Positions 41,219 to 51,800 of a stretch of DNA of 64,000 bases are shown here, one piece after another. The notes beneath the pieces are model-generated. The model ran no database searches and was not told the DNA's origin. It was given only the letters and a program-made list of their open reading frames with translations. This stretch comes from CAIZQW01 sp942493055 (GTDB lineage: Bacteria > Verrucomicrobiota > Kiritimatiellia > RFP12 > UBA1067): NCBI GenBank assembly GCA_942493055.1, contig OW818680.1, positions 2,604,001 to 2,668,000 of the forward strand, read 5' to 3'. Positions within the stretch are counted from its first letter, which is position 1. The number at the start of each line of letters is the position of its first letter. The translations under genes and the position numbers were made by a program.

Positions 41219-44013
41219 AGTTCCCCCTTTTCGTGTACGGAAACGTGCATCGCTGAAGAGGCGTCAATCGGGAGGAGCAAGGTGAAACAGCTTCCACGCC
41301 CTTCGCCTTCGCTTTCCACCCGAATGCTTCCGCCGTGCATCTTCGCGTACTGGCGCACTAAACAAAGCCCCAGCCCTGTTCCGGGTGTCTTGTTCACGAT
41401 TCCATCGTTAACCTGATAAAAGGCTCCGAAAATATGGGGCAGATGCTCGGCTGAGATGCCAATGCCTGAATCCGACACCGAAACCTCCAGCATGGGGACC
41501 GGGTCCTCTGTCAGTTGAGCCCGCACCCGGATTGAACCATTGTCGGGTGTGAATTTCGTCGCGTTTGAGAGGAGGTTGTACAAGATCTGTTTGACCCGGC
41601 GCTCGTCAGCCGTGACCATGAGATCCCTGACCGGCGGCGTTATTTCAAAGTCGAGCGCGATGCTATGTTTGAAACACTTCTCCCTCACCAGGGTGCGGCT
41701 CTGCTCTAAAAGTGTATCGATGTTGAAGCAGGACCACTGCGGCTCCATCTTGCCCGCTTCAATCTTGGAGAGGTCGAGGATGTCGTTGATCAGGCTGAGC
41801 AGGTGTTTCCCGCTTTCGTAGATGTCGCAGGCGTACTCCTTCTGCTTGTCGGAAAGCGGGCCGAAATACTCCTGCGCCAGCACCTGCGAAAAGCCCATGA
41901 TCGCGTTCAGTGGCGTGCGCAGCTCGTGGCTCATGGCCGCCAGAAAATCAGATTTGGCCCGGTTGGCGTTCTCCGCCTCCTCCTTGGCGCGGCGCAGGGT
42001 CAGCTCGGTTTCCTTGCGCTGCCGGATGTCGCGGATCACACTCAGCAGCATCTCCTGCCCCAAGATGTCCACGCCGCGGCAACTGATTTCAACCGCAATA
42101 GGACTCCCGTCTTTACAGGCGTAGACGCATTCGAACAGGATACCCGCTTTCCGAGCCTGCTCCATGCGCAGATCCACGACTTCAGCGTCATCCTGTTGCA
42201 ACGCATGCCAGCTCATCATCAACAACTCCTCCCGCGAGTAACCGAAGAGTCCGACAGCGGCTTGATTGACCTCGATGATGGTGCCCTCCAGGTCAACCAG
42301 TAACAACGGGTCTCGCACATACCGGGCGATCAGTTCATAGCGTGCGTTGACAAGATCTGCGCGTTTGCGCTCCGTGATGTCCTGCGTGGTGCCGAAGCCC
42401 CCCAACAAGGCACCGGCGGCATCAAACTCCAACTCCGCCCGCTCGCGCACCCACTTGATCGTGTCCCCGACGATGATGCGGTGTTCAATGTCATCATACG
42501 GCTCGCCGCGCAGGGCCGCAGCCCATTTCTCGTGCACATAGCCTCTGTCGTCCGGATGAACCGTGTTGAGGAAGGACTCGTACGTCAAGGCTGTCCCCCG
42601 GGGGAGGCCGAAGATACGCCAGTTCTCGTCTGACCAGAGCAGTTCGTTACGCTGGACGTTCAACCGCCAGCTGCCCACATGAGCCACGACTTGGGCGCGG
42701 TTCAAATCCGCCTGGCTCTCGCGCAAAATCTGGCGGTCATGGAGCCGCTGCATCGCCACAGCCACATATTCAGTGACCGCAGCCATCAGCGAAATGTCGT
42801 CGCTGCTGAAGACTGTCCGGTTGCGCGTGCCGAACGAGAGGGTGCCGAGAATACGGCCTTGCGACAGCAAGGGATGGCAGCAGTACGCCAGCACGCCATA
42901 CCCCGCTACCAGTGCTGTGCGCGGGTCATTGGCGTGCGGGATGTCTTCAACGATGATGCGCTGCCCGTCGCGGGCGACACACCCGCAGACAGCGATACCG
43001 TGGTCGATCCACTCAATGCGGGCCGCCTCTTCGGCGGTGATGCCGCCGCAGGCATTCAGCCGCAAGCGGCCGGGGATGTCGCACGCGAGGAAGTTGAAGA
43101 AGAGATCGCACCCCAGAAAGCGCATGACCTCGGTGCAGAGCGCTTCGACGATGCGCTGAGGTTCTTCGGCAGCCAGCAGGTGGTGGGCGGTGTTGGCGAG
43201 GAGTTCCTCGCGTCGGCGCTTATGCTCCAACTCGCGTGCAGCCGCCAATTGCGCCGTGATGTCATTGGAGAGCACAAGCCGTCCCGGGCGGCCGTTGAAG
43301 GGGATCGAACTGACCGTGATCTCCACGTCAATTCCTGTGCCGTCCTTTTTCAAATGACGGAAGACGCCGACGCACGCATCCTTCGCACCCTTCTGGCTGG
43401 CGATCAGAGCCGTTGCCTGTGGACGGTCTTCCGGCAGCCGTAAATCCAGTGCCGTCAAGGCGAGAAACGCGTCCCGCGTATAACCGTAATGACGCAACGC
43501 CGCATCGTTCACGGCCAGAAATTGAAGCGTCTCCTCATCAAAGACCCACATGGGGTTCGGGTTGGCTTCGAACAGGAGCCTGAACTGCGCTTCGCTCGCG
43601 CGCAGTTGCTCTTCGGCTTGCCGCCGCTGGCGCCGCACCTCGGCATCGCGCAACTCGCGTCTGATCGCCGGCACCAGGCGCACCAGCGCGTCTTTGAGCA
43701 CGTAGTCGTGCGCCCCGGCTTTCATGATCGTCACGGCCTGCTCTTCGCCAATGACCCCCGAGACAACGATGAAGGGCAGATCCAGCCCTGTTTTCTGGAC
43801 GCAGGCCAGCGCCTCCGAGCCGTTGAACTGCGGCAGCCGGTAATCGCTGAGCACGATATCCCATGGCTCTTCAGCCAACGCACCGGAGAGGGTGGTTGCA
43901 GTCTGGACGCACCGGCAGATCGGTTCATAGCCGCCCTGCTTCAACGTCCGCAGCAGCAGCAGCCGGTCGTCATCGTTATCTTCGACCATCAATACACGCA
44001 GAGGGGTGTTCAT
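41215..44013 (-). CDS. Hybrid sensor histidine kinase (REC-PAS-GAF-PAS-PAS-HisKA-HATPase)
   Basis: About 932 residues from the ATG at 44013; the frame extends upstream but that part lies inside a repeat element. REC 5-125 (VMVEDNDDDRLLLL; Asp in IVLSDYRLP). PAS ~140-260 (EANPNPMWVFDEETLQF). GAF ~270-435 (RIVEALCTEVMRFLGCDLFF). PAS ~445-565 (HVGSWRLNVQRNELLWSDEN). PAS ~570-690 (YVRDPLLLVDLEGTIIEVNQ). HisKA His near 696 in AAMSHELRTPLNAIMG. HATPase with NLLSNATKFTP and GTGLGLCLVRQYAKMH. No transmembrane segment, so a cytosolic sensor. First gene of the three-gene signalling operon. Confidence 0.9.
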   Translation of the reverse strand: MNTPLRVLMVEDNDDDRLLLLRTLKQGGYEPICRCVQTATTLSGALAEEPWDIVLSDYRLPQFNGSEALACVQKTGLDLPFIVVSGVIGEEQAVTIMKAGAHDYVLKDALVRLVPAIRRELRDAEVRRQRRQAEEQLRASEAQFRLLFEANPNPMWVFDEETLQFLAVNDAALRHYGYTRDAFLALTALDLRLPEDRPQATALIASQKGAKDACVGVFRHLKKDGTGIDVEITVSSIPFNGRPGRLVLSNDITAQLAAARELEHKRRREELLANTAHHLLAAEEPQRIVEALCTEVMRFLGCDLFFNFLACDIPGRLRLNACGGITAEEAARIEWIDHGIAVCGCVARDGQRIIVEDIPHANDPRTALVAGYGVLAYCCHPLLSQGRILGTLSFGTRNRTVFSSDDISLMAAVTEYVAVAMQRLHDRQILRESQADLNRAQVVAHVGSWRLNVQRNELLWSDENWRIFGLPRGTALTYESFLNTVHPDDRGYVHEKWAAALRGEPYDDIEHRIIVGDTIKWVRERAELEFDAAGALLGGFGTTQDITERKRADLVNARYELIARYVRDPLLLVDLEGTIIEVNQAAVGLFGYSREELLMMSWHALQQDDAEVVDLRMEQARKAGILFECVYACKDGSPIAVEISCRGVDILGQEMLLSVIRDIRQRKETELTLRRAKEEAENANRAKSDFLAAMSHELRTPLNAIMGFSQVLAQEYFGPLSDKQKEYACDIYESGKHLLSLINDILDLSKIEAGKMEPQWSCFNIDTLLEQSRTLVREKCFKHSIALDFEITPPVRDLMVTADERRVKQILYNLLSNATKFTPDNGSIRVRAQLTEDPVPMLEVSVSDSGIGISAEHLPHIFGAFYQVNDGIVNKTPGTGLGLCLVRQYAKMHGGSIRVESEGEGRGSCFTLLLPIDASSAMHVSVHEKGEL

Positions 44014-44030
44014 ACCGTGTTCCTGGGTTT

Positions 44031-44445
44031 GGGGCATAGGTGTTAATCTAAGGAGAGCTTTTTGTTGCCAATACCAAAAGACTGGCAATATACAAAGTTT
44101 TGCAATTAAAGAATTTAACGCAAAAACCGCAATAAGATTGCGCGGCTATCTCATCCGCCTCACCCGTGAATACACGGACGGCGGAATGGATAGCCGCGCA
44201 GATGAATACTGATTTCATTTTCATCAGCAAAAAACAAGTTTTTTGCTGATGAAAATCGAGTTGATTCCGCGCAAATGTTCGCTCCGCCGTCCATGTACCT
44301 GTCCGCCGTAGACGTATACGCGAAGGTGGATCCATGGGTGAGGCGGGCGAATGGAACCCGTGCGGGTCCGCCGGGCCCCTATTTGCGCTCTCCTTTGCGG
44401 CTTTTGCGAAAAAGTATTTCATTCTAAGCTTAACACCTAATGGGG
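44031..44445. mobile_element. MITE-like element, family M copy B
   Basis: Ends GGGGCATAGGTGTTAATC and AAGCTTAACACCTAATGGGG. It has the same three-hairpin core as copy A, plus an extra GTCCGCCGTAGACGTATACG-containing insert that is related to a segment of copy D. The right end overlaps the stop codon (TAG) of the CheY-like gene at 44437, so its last codons are part of the element. The flanking GGGTTTGGGG sequence is present on both sides and could be a target duplication. Confidence 0.75.
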
Positions 44446-44895
44446 TTTGGGGGCGCCGACGTTGATCACCAGCCAGTAGAGGCCGAGCTGGCGGACGGCC
44501 TCGGTGAACTCGGTGAAGTCGACAGGCTTGCGCACATAACTGTTGCAGCCCTTGGCATAGCTTTCGGCGATGTCGCTGTCCTCCAGCGATGAGGTGAGCA
44601 TGATGACCGGCAGCAGCCGGGTGCGTTCGTCGCAGCGGATGCGGCGCAACACTTCCAGGCCATCCACCTTCGGAAGCTTCAAATCCAGCAAGATCAGCTC
44701 CGGCAACTGCAGCGGATCACGTCCTGCGTACGGACCGGTACCAAACAGATAATCGAGCGCCTCGACACCGTCCCGCGCAATGACGACCTCGTTGCAGATC
44801 TTGTTCTTCTTCAAGGCCCGAAGCGTCAGCACTTCGTCGCCGGGGTTATCTTCCACCAGCAGGATAATGCGGTTGTCGTCGTTTAAAAGGTCCAT
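44437..44895 (-). CDS. Rcp1/CheY-type response regulator
   Basis: 152 residues from the ATG at 44895, chosen because AAGGAGGCATCT precedes it; an upstream ATG at 44919 lacks such a site. REC fold of the Rcp1 subgroup that partners phytochrome- and PAS-type kinases: LLVEDNPGDEVLTLRALKKN, long FGTGPYAGRDPLQLPELILL insert, phosphoacceptor Asp 71 in LDLKLPKVDG, VIMLTSSLEDSDIAESYAKG and SYVRKPVDF with the conserved Lys. No output domain. It is 26 bp downstream of the PocR kinase and very likely its partner. Confidence 0.92.
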   Translation of the reverse strand: MDLLNDDNRIILLVEDNPGDEVLTLRALKKNKICNEVVIARDGVEALDYLFGTGPYAGRDPLQLPELILLDLKLPKVDGLEVLRRIRCDERTRLLPVIMLTSSLEDSDIAESYAKGCNSYVRKPVDFTEFTEAVRQLGLYWLVINVGAPKPH

Positions 44896-44921
44896 AGATG
44901 CCTCCTTGTTTGCATTCATTA

Positions 44922-47900
44922 TTACGTATTTTCCACTCTCGGTTCAAGGGTGAAATAGAAGGTGGCTCCGCGCCCCAGCGCCGCCTCGGCCCAGATACGG
45001 CCGCCGTGCCGCTGGATGACGCGCGCCACAGTCGCGAGCCCGATGCCTGTCCCGGAAAACTCCTGTGTCGAGTGCAGCCGCTGAAAGGGGTTAAACAGCT
45101 TGCTGGCGTACTGCATGTCAAAGCCGACACCATTGTCGCGCACGAAGAAGACAGGAGAAGACGCAGGAGACTGACTGCCAACTGCCGACTGCTCACTGCC
45201 GACTGCCAACTGCTCACTGCCAACTGCCGACTGCTGACTGCCGACTGCCCTCCCCACCTCGATCACCGGGGCGGGATTTTTCGAGGTGAATTTCCAGGCG
45301 TTGGCCAGCAGATTGAAGAGGGCGGCGTGCAGCAGCCGGGTGTCGCCGATTGCGGTTAGGCCGGGTGCAATGCGGAATTCGACAGGACGCTCGGGTTCGC
45401 GCTCTTGGAGCTGGCGGGCGACAGCCAGGGCCAGTGCCGTCAGGTCCACAGACTCATGACACATCTGGTCGCGGGTCACGCGCGAGAGGCGGAGCAGATC
45501 GTCGATCAACTGGTCCATGTGCCGGCAGCCGTTGCGGACGCGGTTCAGGTAGTCTTTGCCCGTGTCGTCCAAGCGCTCGCCGTAGTCCTCGAGCGCGGCC
45601 TGGCTGAAGCCGTCGATGCTCCGCAGCGGCGTGCGCAGGTCGTGCGAGACCGAGTAGCAGAACGCCTCCAGCTCGCGGTTGCTCGATTCCAGCTCTGCGG
45701 TCCGCTCGCGGACACGCTGTTCGAGCTGTTCGTTCAGATGCCGGACTGCCGCCTGGGCGCTGATCAGGGAGTCGATGTTGATCGCGGTGCCGAACCAGCG
45801 CACGATCTTGCCCTCGCTGTCTCGGATCGGACGCGCGCGCACTTTGAACCATTCGTACGCGCCATTGTGATTACGCACGCGGTACTCGAGGTCGTAAGGC
45901 GCACGTCCCTCGACTGCCGCGCACCAGGCTTCGTACGCGCGCGGGCGGTCATCCGGGTGCAGGAGTTTATTCCAGCCGTCGCCCACATGCTCGGACATCG
46001 GCACGCCGGTGAAATCCACCCACTGCTGGCTCTGGTAGTCGCAGTAGCCGTCCGGCCGCGTCGTGAAGGTCATGCCCGGGACGGATTCAAGGGTCTGCCG
46101 GTAGAACGACTCGCTTTCGCGCAGCGTCTCGGTCAGGCGGTCGCGCTCAGCCAGCAGGCGGGCGAGCTTGACATTGCTAAAACCGAGCTGGGCGATCATG
46201 TCGGCCAGCTTGAGGAAGAACGCCATGCCGCGTTCGACCGTCTCCCGTTTCAGGCGCGGGACGCGTTCCAAAGCAGCCAGGTACGCTTCCTCCTCGAAAC
46301 CGTAGGTCCGGGCTTGGACACGGAAGAGCTCGCGGTCTGGCGTCTCGCCCTCGAAGAAGAACTGGCCGGTAAAGATGTTGCCCACGTGCTGGCCGGCCAC
46401 GAAGATGGGGGTGGCCATGTCCCAGAGGTTGTTCTTGCACTTGTAGAGGCGGTGCTCGCCAGCGGCTAGGCCGGAGGAAAGTTCGAGGTCGCTTTCGAGG
46501 CAATGGCGGCAGGCAGCCGCGTGCGCGCGATGGAAGCGGGTGCAGATCTCCTGCCAGCCTGCGCCCACCAGCACCCGGCCCTTAAGGTCAATGATGGCCA
46601 CCGGGACGTGGGTCAGCGGGTAGAAATCGTCCATGAGCCGCTGCAGGGCCGCGGTGTCCACCAGGTCGGCCAGGTCCAGCACCCCCAGGTCGCCCTCGGG
46701 CGCGAGCACGCTCTCCAGCTTACGCCGTACGCTCGTTTCGCTTTCGCGCAAGGCCTCTTCGGCCTGCTTCCGGTCGGTGATGTTGCGACTGACGGTGGCC
46801 AGGCCGACAGGCGTGTTGTGCTCATCATGAAGAAAGAAGACATTGTAGATCATCCAGAGCGGAGCAGCGGTCTTGAAATGGCGGAAACGGATCTCCACCT
46901 CGGCGTGGCCCTCGCGCAGCACGCGCGGAAAGAAATCCTCGGTGATGAAGCGCTGGTCCTCCGGGAAGAAGAACTCCGGCACGGGCGTGCGGACCGCCTG
47001 TTCGAGGCTCTCAAGGCCGACCATCTTGAGGCCTGCGGCATTGACGTAGAAGGGCTGGTACTCCATGTCGCAGATACCGATGAACTCGGTGCTCTGGTCG
47101 GCCAGAGAAACAAACTTCTGCCGCTCCGACTCGGCCCGTTTGCGCGCGGTGATGTCGCGTCCGGATTCCAGGATCAGGACGTGTCCGTCGGCTGCATGGG
47201 TGGCTGTCTGGCGGCTTTCGATTGACACGCGTCGGCCGTCGCGCGTCGTATGGGTCAGCTCGCCTTCCCAGTGTCCGGTTCGTTGCAATTGCTCGTCCTT
47301 CTCCTCTACACTCACGCCTTCCGTGCGCAGCAATGCATGGGTGCGCTGGCCAAACGCCTCAGCCGCAGACCAGCCGTACAGCGCGGCGGCGCCTTTATTC
47401 CAGAACCGGATGACCCCGCCCACTTCGCGGACGATCAGCGCCTCGTCCGCATAATCCATCAATTCGGATTGGTGACGGAGTTGAGACTCTGTTTCCCGTC
47501 TCGCCGCATCGGCGCGGTTGAGGGTCTGGGCGATCCACCAGACCACCACGAGAAGTGAAAAGAGCATCATGAGCACGAGCAGGCCTGCGCCCACAGGCGC
47601 ACCCCACACCCCGCTGCGTTCCCCGGCTTCATGCAGCCAGCCCAGCAGGATCGGCAGCAGGATGACGACGGGCAGGAAGCGCCGCGCCGCTTGGCTGCCG
47701 GGGCCGGCCCCGGAGAGCACACGGATCAGCCCGTCCGCGCGGGCGAAGAGCAATCCGACCGCGAGCACCATAAAACCCGCCGCCGTATGCAGCGCCATGC
47801 TCGCAACACCGGCAAACTGATACAACTGCTTCACCTCATAGAGATAGCCGATCACCCCGGTCAGACCCAACAAGCCCGTCGCCAGTGCCAGCGCCTGCTG

Positions 47901-48806
47901 CGGCCATCTGGCGCGCGGGACAGCGAGCAGCAGAAAGGACGCGCCGCTCAGCGCAAAGCAAAACGCAGTCACCGGCGTCATCCGCCCCGGATAGACGGTA
48001 TGCGCATCTGTCACGTCCAGGAAGAGAAGCTGGTCAAGGCCGATGTCCACGCCAGCCGCATATTCGGCCAGGGTCAGTCCCGCCACAACGCTGACGAGCC
48101 CCATGCAGAGCAGAGACAGCCGAGGAAACCTTCGGCGCAGGAGCAAGCCCAGTCCGAGGAGCAGGAAGCAGAGCGCTGTGTTGGCCTTCATCGTCGGCAG
48201 CCCCGGCAAAACGCGCTTAAGCAAGTCCGCCTGGAATACCCAGCCCAGCAGCACCATCACGCCGAGGGCCGCGACCCCTGCGCCCACAAGAGCTGGCATG
48301 TGGCGAAGGCCCTCGCCTGTCGCTTGTGCAGGTGCCGCGGACGTGACTTCGCGGTCACGCACGATCCGCTGCATCTCTTGCGCGATGACCGCCGCACGGG
48401 CCGGGTCAATGAGTTCGACCTGCTGCTGCAGAGCCGACGCCGATGCGCGCGCAGCAGCAGCCTCGTCATCCGCTTTCGCGCGCGCCATGCGCAACCGCGT
48501 GCTGACCCAGCCCACATACGTGCTGGTGGCGAGCAGGATCACCGCACGGCCGAGGACTTCAAATTCAAGCTCGATTCCGATGGGCCCGAGGAAGAACCAC
48601 TCGATGAGCACAACACCCACTGCCGCGCCGACGAGTCCCGGACCTGCGCCCAGCGTCACCGCGACAACCATAAACGCCGGGAAGACCGTGATAAAGGCGG
48701 CGTTGCTGCCGATCAGCGGTTCGAAGAGCCACCGGAGAAAGACCGCGAAGAGCGCGGCCAGTACGGCCAGCCCGTAACGCACAGCCCCATGCTTGATTAA
48801 ATTCAT
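44922..48806 (-). CDS. Membrane sensor histidine kinase with DUF4118-like, PAS and PocR domains
   Basis: 1294 residues. Residues 1-110 form a KdpD/DUF4118-like membrane bundle (LFEPLIGSNAAFITVFPAFM). Residues ~170-430 are a second membrane block of about eight helices. PAS ~445-560 and ~565-685 follow. Residues ~700-865 are a PocR sensory domain (LMDDFYPLTHVPVAIIDLKG, then CRHCLESD and LYKCKNNLWDMATPIF). A third PAS occupies ~885-1005. HisKA His is near 1053 (CYSVSHDLRTPLRSIDG). The HATPase (~1090-1294) has NLLANAWKFTS and FVRDNGVGFDM, with an in-frame minisatellite between them. PocR domains sense small molecules or hydrocarbons in known cases. The start overlaps the stop of the kinase at 48803 by 4 bp. 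Confidence 0.9.
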   Translation of the reverse strand: MNLIKHGAVRYGLAVLAALFAVFLRWLFEPLIGSNAAFITVFPAFMVVAVTLGAGPGLVGAAVGVVLIEWFFLGPIGIELEFEVLGRAVILLATSTYVGWVSTRLRMARAKADDEAAAARASASALQQQVELIDPARAAVIAQEMQRIVRDREVTSAAPAQATGEGLRHMPALVGAGVAALGVMVLLGWVFQADLLKRVLPGLPTMKANTALCFLLLGLGLLLRRRFPRLSLLCMGLVSVVAGLTLAEYAAGVDIGLDQLLFLDVTDAHTVYPGRMTPVTAFCFALSGASFLLLAVPRARWPQQALALATGLLGLTGVIGYLYEVKQLYQFAGVASMALHTAAGFMVLAVGLLFARADGLIRVLSGAGPGSQAARRFLPVVILLPILLGWLHEAGERSGVWGAPVGAGLLVLMMLFSLLVVVWWIAQTLNRADAARRETESQLRHQSELMDYADEALIVREVGGVIRFWNKGAAALYGWSAAEAFGQRTHALLRTEGVSVEEKDEQLQRTGHWEGELTHTTRDGRRVSIESRQTATHAADGHVLILESGRDITARKRAESERQKFVSLADQSTEFIGICDMEYQPFYVNAAGLKMVGLESLEQAVRTPVPEFFFPEDQRFITEDFFPRVLREGHAEVEIRFRHFKTAAPLWMIYNVFFLHDEHNTPVGLATVSRNITDRKQAEEALRESETSVRRKLESVLAPEGDLGVLDLADLVDTAALQRLMDDFYPLTHVPVAIIDLKGRVLVGAGWQEICTRFHRAHAAACRHCLESDLELSSGLAAGEHRLYKCKNNLWDMATPIFVAGQHVGNIFTGQFFFEGETPDRELFRVQARTYGFEEEAYLAALERVPRLKRETVERGMAFFLKLADMIAQLGFSNVKLARLLAERDRLTETLRESESFYRQTLESVPGMTFTTRPDGYCDYQSQQWVDFTGVPMSEHVGDGWNKLLHPDDRPRAYEAWCAAVEGRAPYDLEYRVRNHNGAYEWFKVRARPIRDSEGKIVRWFGTAINIDSLISAQAAVRHLNEQLEQRVRERTAELESSNRELEAFCYSVSHDLRTPLRSIDGFSQAALEDYGERLDDTGKDYLNRVRNGCRHMDQLIDDLLRLSRVTRDQMCHESVDLTALALAVARQLQEREPERPVEFRIAPGLTAIGDTRLLHAALFNLLANAWKFTSKNPAPVIEVGRAVGSQQSAVGSEQLAVGSEQSAVGSQSPASSPVFFVRDNGVGFDMQYASKLFNPFQRLHSTQEFSGTGIGLATVARVIQRHGGRIWAEAALGRGATFYFTLEPRVENT
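45171..45249. repeat. In-frame minisatellite in the ATP-lid region of the PocR kinase
   Basis: Degenerate tandem units of CTGACTGCC / AACTGCCGACTGCT / CACTGCC type on the plus strand, read as repeats of AVGSQQS and AVGSEQ in the protein. About 26 residues are added between the strand ending VIEVGR and FFVRDNGVGF. The second kinase (49100-49136) has the same insert at the same place. Confidence 0.85.
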
Positions 48807-51800
48807 GCGTTGTCTCCGATCGTAAAGTAGAAGGTGGTGCCCTGGCCGGGCGCAGCCGTAAACCAGATGCGGCCGTTGTGGCGGTGGATGACGCGCTGCA
48901 CCGTGGCCAGACCGATTCCGCTGCCTGGAAACTCTGTCATGGAATGCAGCCGTTGGAAGGGCGTGAACAGTTTGTCTGCGTATTGCATGTCAAAGCCGAC
49001 ACCATTGTCACGCACGAAGAAGACATCAGCGGACGCAGGACACGGGACGCAGGACGCCGAATGGGTTTCCAGACTCCTAGTCTGTTCTGTTCCGTTCGGC
49101 TGACTGCCGACTGCAGACTGCTGACTGCCGACTGCCTGCCCAATCTCGATCACGGCATCCGTGCGGAGGCTGGTGAATTTCCAGGCGTTTTGCAAGAGGT
49201 TCGCGAGGGCCGCGCGCAACAGCACCGTATCGCCCATGACGACCAGTCCCGGCGCGATGCGCACATCCACAACCCGCTCCGGCTCTGCCTGGCGAAGCTC
49301 GGCAATAATCGCTTGTGCCAGAGCCGTAAGATCTACGGACTGATGCCGCATTTGCGCTTGGGTGAGCCTGGAGAGGTGCAGGAGGTCATCGATCAGCCGG
49401 GCCATACGCTGGCTGTTGGTGCGGATCCGGTTCAGAAAATCGTGGCCTGCGTCATCCAGGTGCTGCCCGTAATCATCCAGCAAAGCCTGGCTGAAGCCAT
49501 CCATGCTGCGCAACGGGGCACGCAGGTCGTGCGAGACCGAGTAGCAGAAGGCCTCAAGCTCCCGGTTGGTCGCGGCCAGTTCCGCCGTGCGGGACCGAAC
49601 ACGCTGTTCGAGTTCAGTGTTGAGCTGCGTGAGGGCGTGCTCGGCCTGAAGGCGCTCCAACTCGCCCGCCGCACGCACGGCCACCAGTTGCAGGATGGAC
49701 TCCGCCAGCCGGGTGTCCTTTAGCGGCTGCCGTCCGATGACTGCGATCAGGCCGATGGGCTTGCCTTGCGCGCTCCAGAGCGTCGTTCCGAGGTAGCTCT
49801 CCGCTTTTAAGTTTTGGAGCACGGCATCCCTGGGGAACAGCTTGCACACGTCTTTCGGGAAACAGCAGATCTTCTTGCCGACTACATCACCGCAGGGAGT
49901 GTCCCTCAACGTATAGGAGATGTTGTCTTCGAACTGGTTGTTGTTGAAGACGGCAAGGGTCTGGGCCGAAAGCAGGTCTTCTGTCAGACGGTCGATGCAC
50001 ACGAAGTCCATGTTGAGGGTCCGGGCCAATAAGAGCGCCAGTTGCTGGAAAAACATCTCGCCGCGAACCCCCGCATGACTCTGCCCCAGGAAACGGAGAA
50101 CCTCCTCTGTCTGTTTACGCGCGGTGATGTCCACGGTCACGGCAATGCCGCTCATGACCTTGCCCTTCGCGTCACGCACCGGGGCGCCGGAGGCTTCAGC
50201 GAACCAACGCCGCCCGTTGGGCATAAGGACTTCAAGCTCCAGGGGCGGAATGATTCTGTTTTCAGCGACTGCGCGCTGGAGCGGCAGTTCTGCGTCGGTG
50301 ATGGGCCGTCCGTCGATAAAAAACTGGATCTTTCGCCCAGGCGCGTCCGCAGCGGGGGCGGAGGCGGAGAGGTTGTCCTTTTGCGTTATTTCGAACTGCG
50401 CGAGCACAGCAGGATTCCCGGTGATGTGCTGGCAGGTGGTGTCGTCGGAGTAGCTGATGCCCACCGGCACGGCGGTCATCAGCGCCTGCAAGCGATGGGT
50501 GATCTCCAGGAGTTGCTCTTCAGCCTGTTTGCGCGCGGTGATATCTGTCGAGACGCCGACGAGGCGTTCCAGTTTACCGTCGCTGTCAAAGGCGGCCTCC
50601 CCGGTCTCTTCCAGTACGGCGACGTCCCCTTCGCTGCGCACCACCCGGTATTCCGTGGTATAGCTGGCTCTGTCGGGGGTCAGGGCATGGAGTATTTTCA
50701 GTAAGCGCGCGCGGTCGTCCGGGTGGACCCGCGTGAAGAAATGTTCACCTGTGTCGTTGCACGTGTCGTCTCCTTCCAGCTTCAGGATCAGCGCGCAACT
50801 GCCCGAGCGCCGCACCTGGTCCGTGGCGGGCAGCCACTCGAAGGTGAACGAGTGGCTGACGCGCAGCGCCTGCTGGATCCGCTGTTCGCTGGCTTGCAGC
50901 GCGGCACTCGCCGACTTGAGTTCGTCGTTCGTCTTCCGCAGTGTCTCAGCCTGTTTCCGGAGTTCTTCTTCAACCCGGAATTTTGAAATCGCAACCGCGA
51001 GGTGGTTAGCCAAGTTCTCCCACAGGGAGAGAAAGTCCGGCGTAAAGGCGTTCTTGCGCCAGGCGTTCATCTGAAAGAGTCCCATGCGGAAGGGTCCGTC
51101 GTAGAGCGGCAGCAGCGCGAGTGAATGGAAGCCTTCTTCGAGGCACATGCCCCGGAGCGGGACGGACGGCTCAGGGGTACGTTTCAACAGGGACTCGAGG
51201 TCGTTGCTCCAGAAACTCCCGTGCGGCGTAAGCGACAAGCCCGCGAGCCGCATGCTGCCGTTGATCACCTGTCCGCACAGGCAGGATGTCAGACCGCACG
51301 CAGGCTCATTCGCACACGCATAGAGCGTGTTCTCCGCCTCCAGAAACGTCTGCGAGAACCCCAGCGTCTCCTGATACGGGAAGTCGTTGCCCTGTTTCAA
51401 CCGGATTCCCACCGCATCGCAGCCCGCGTGATCTTGGGTGAAAAGGAGGGTTGCTTTGAGTAACTCGTCCGTGCTCTTGCTCGCGTTGACCAGGCGCAGA
51501 AAGTGGATGGTGATCTCCCGGTCCGACTGGGCCCGTTTGCGCTCGGTGATGTCACGGACGATCACAAAGGCTAGCTTGGGTTCGCCGGGCAGGATGACCG
51601 AATCAACCTCGGCCGGAAAACGCTGGCCGTTCTTGCGGATGAAATCCAACTCCACGCCCGACACACGGCCGGTTCTCGCACGTTCCGCAAGCTGCGCGTC
51701 GAGATTGCTGTTATCCGAGGCGAGCAAACCCGCCCGTCCCGCGTGGATGATCTCCGCCTCGGTCATGCCGAACAGGGCGCAGGCTGCAGGGTTGGCCGAG

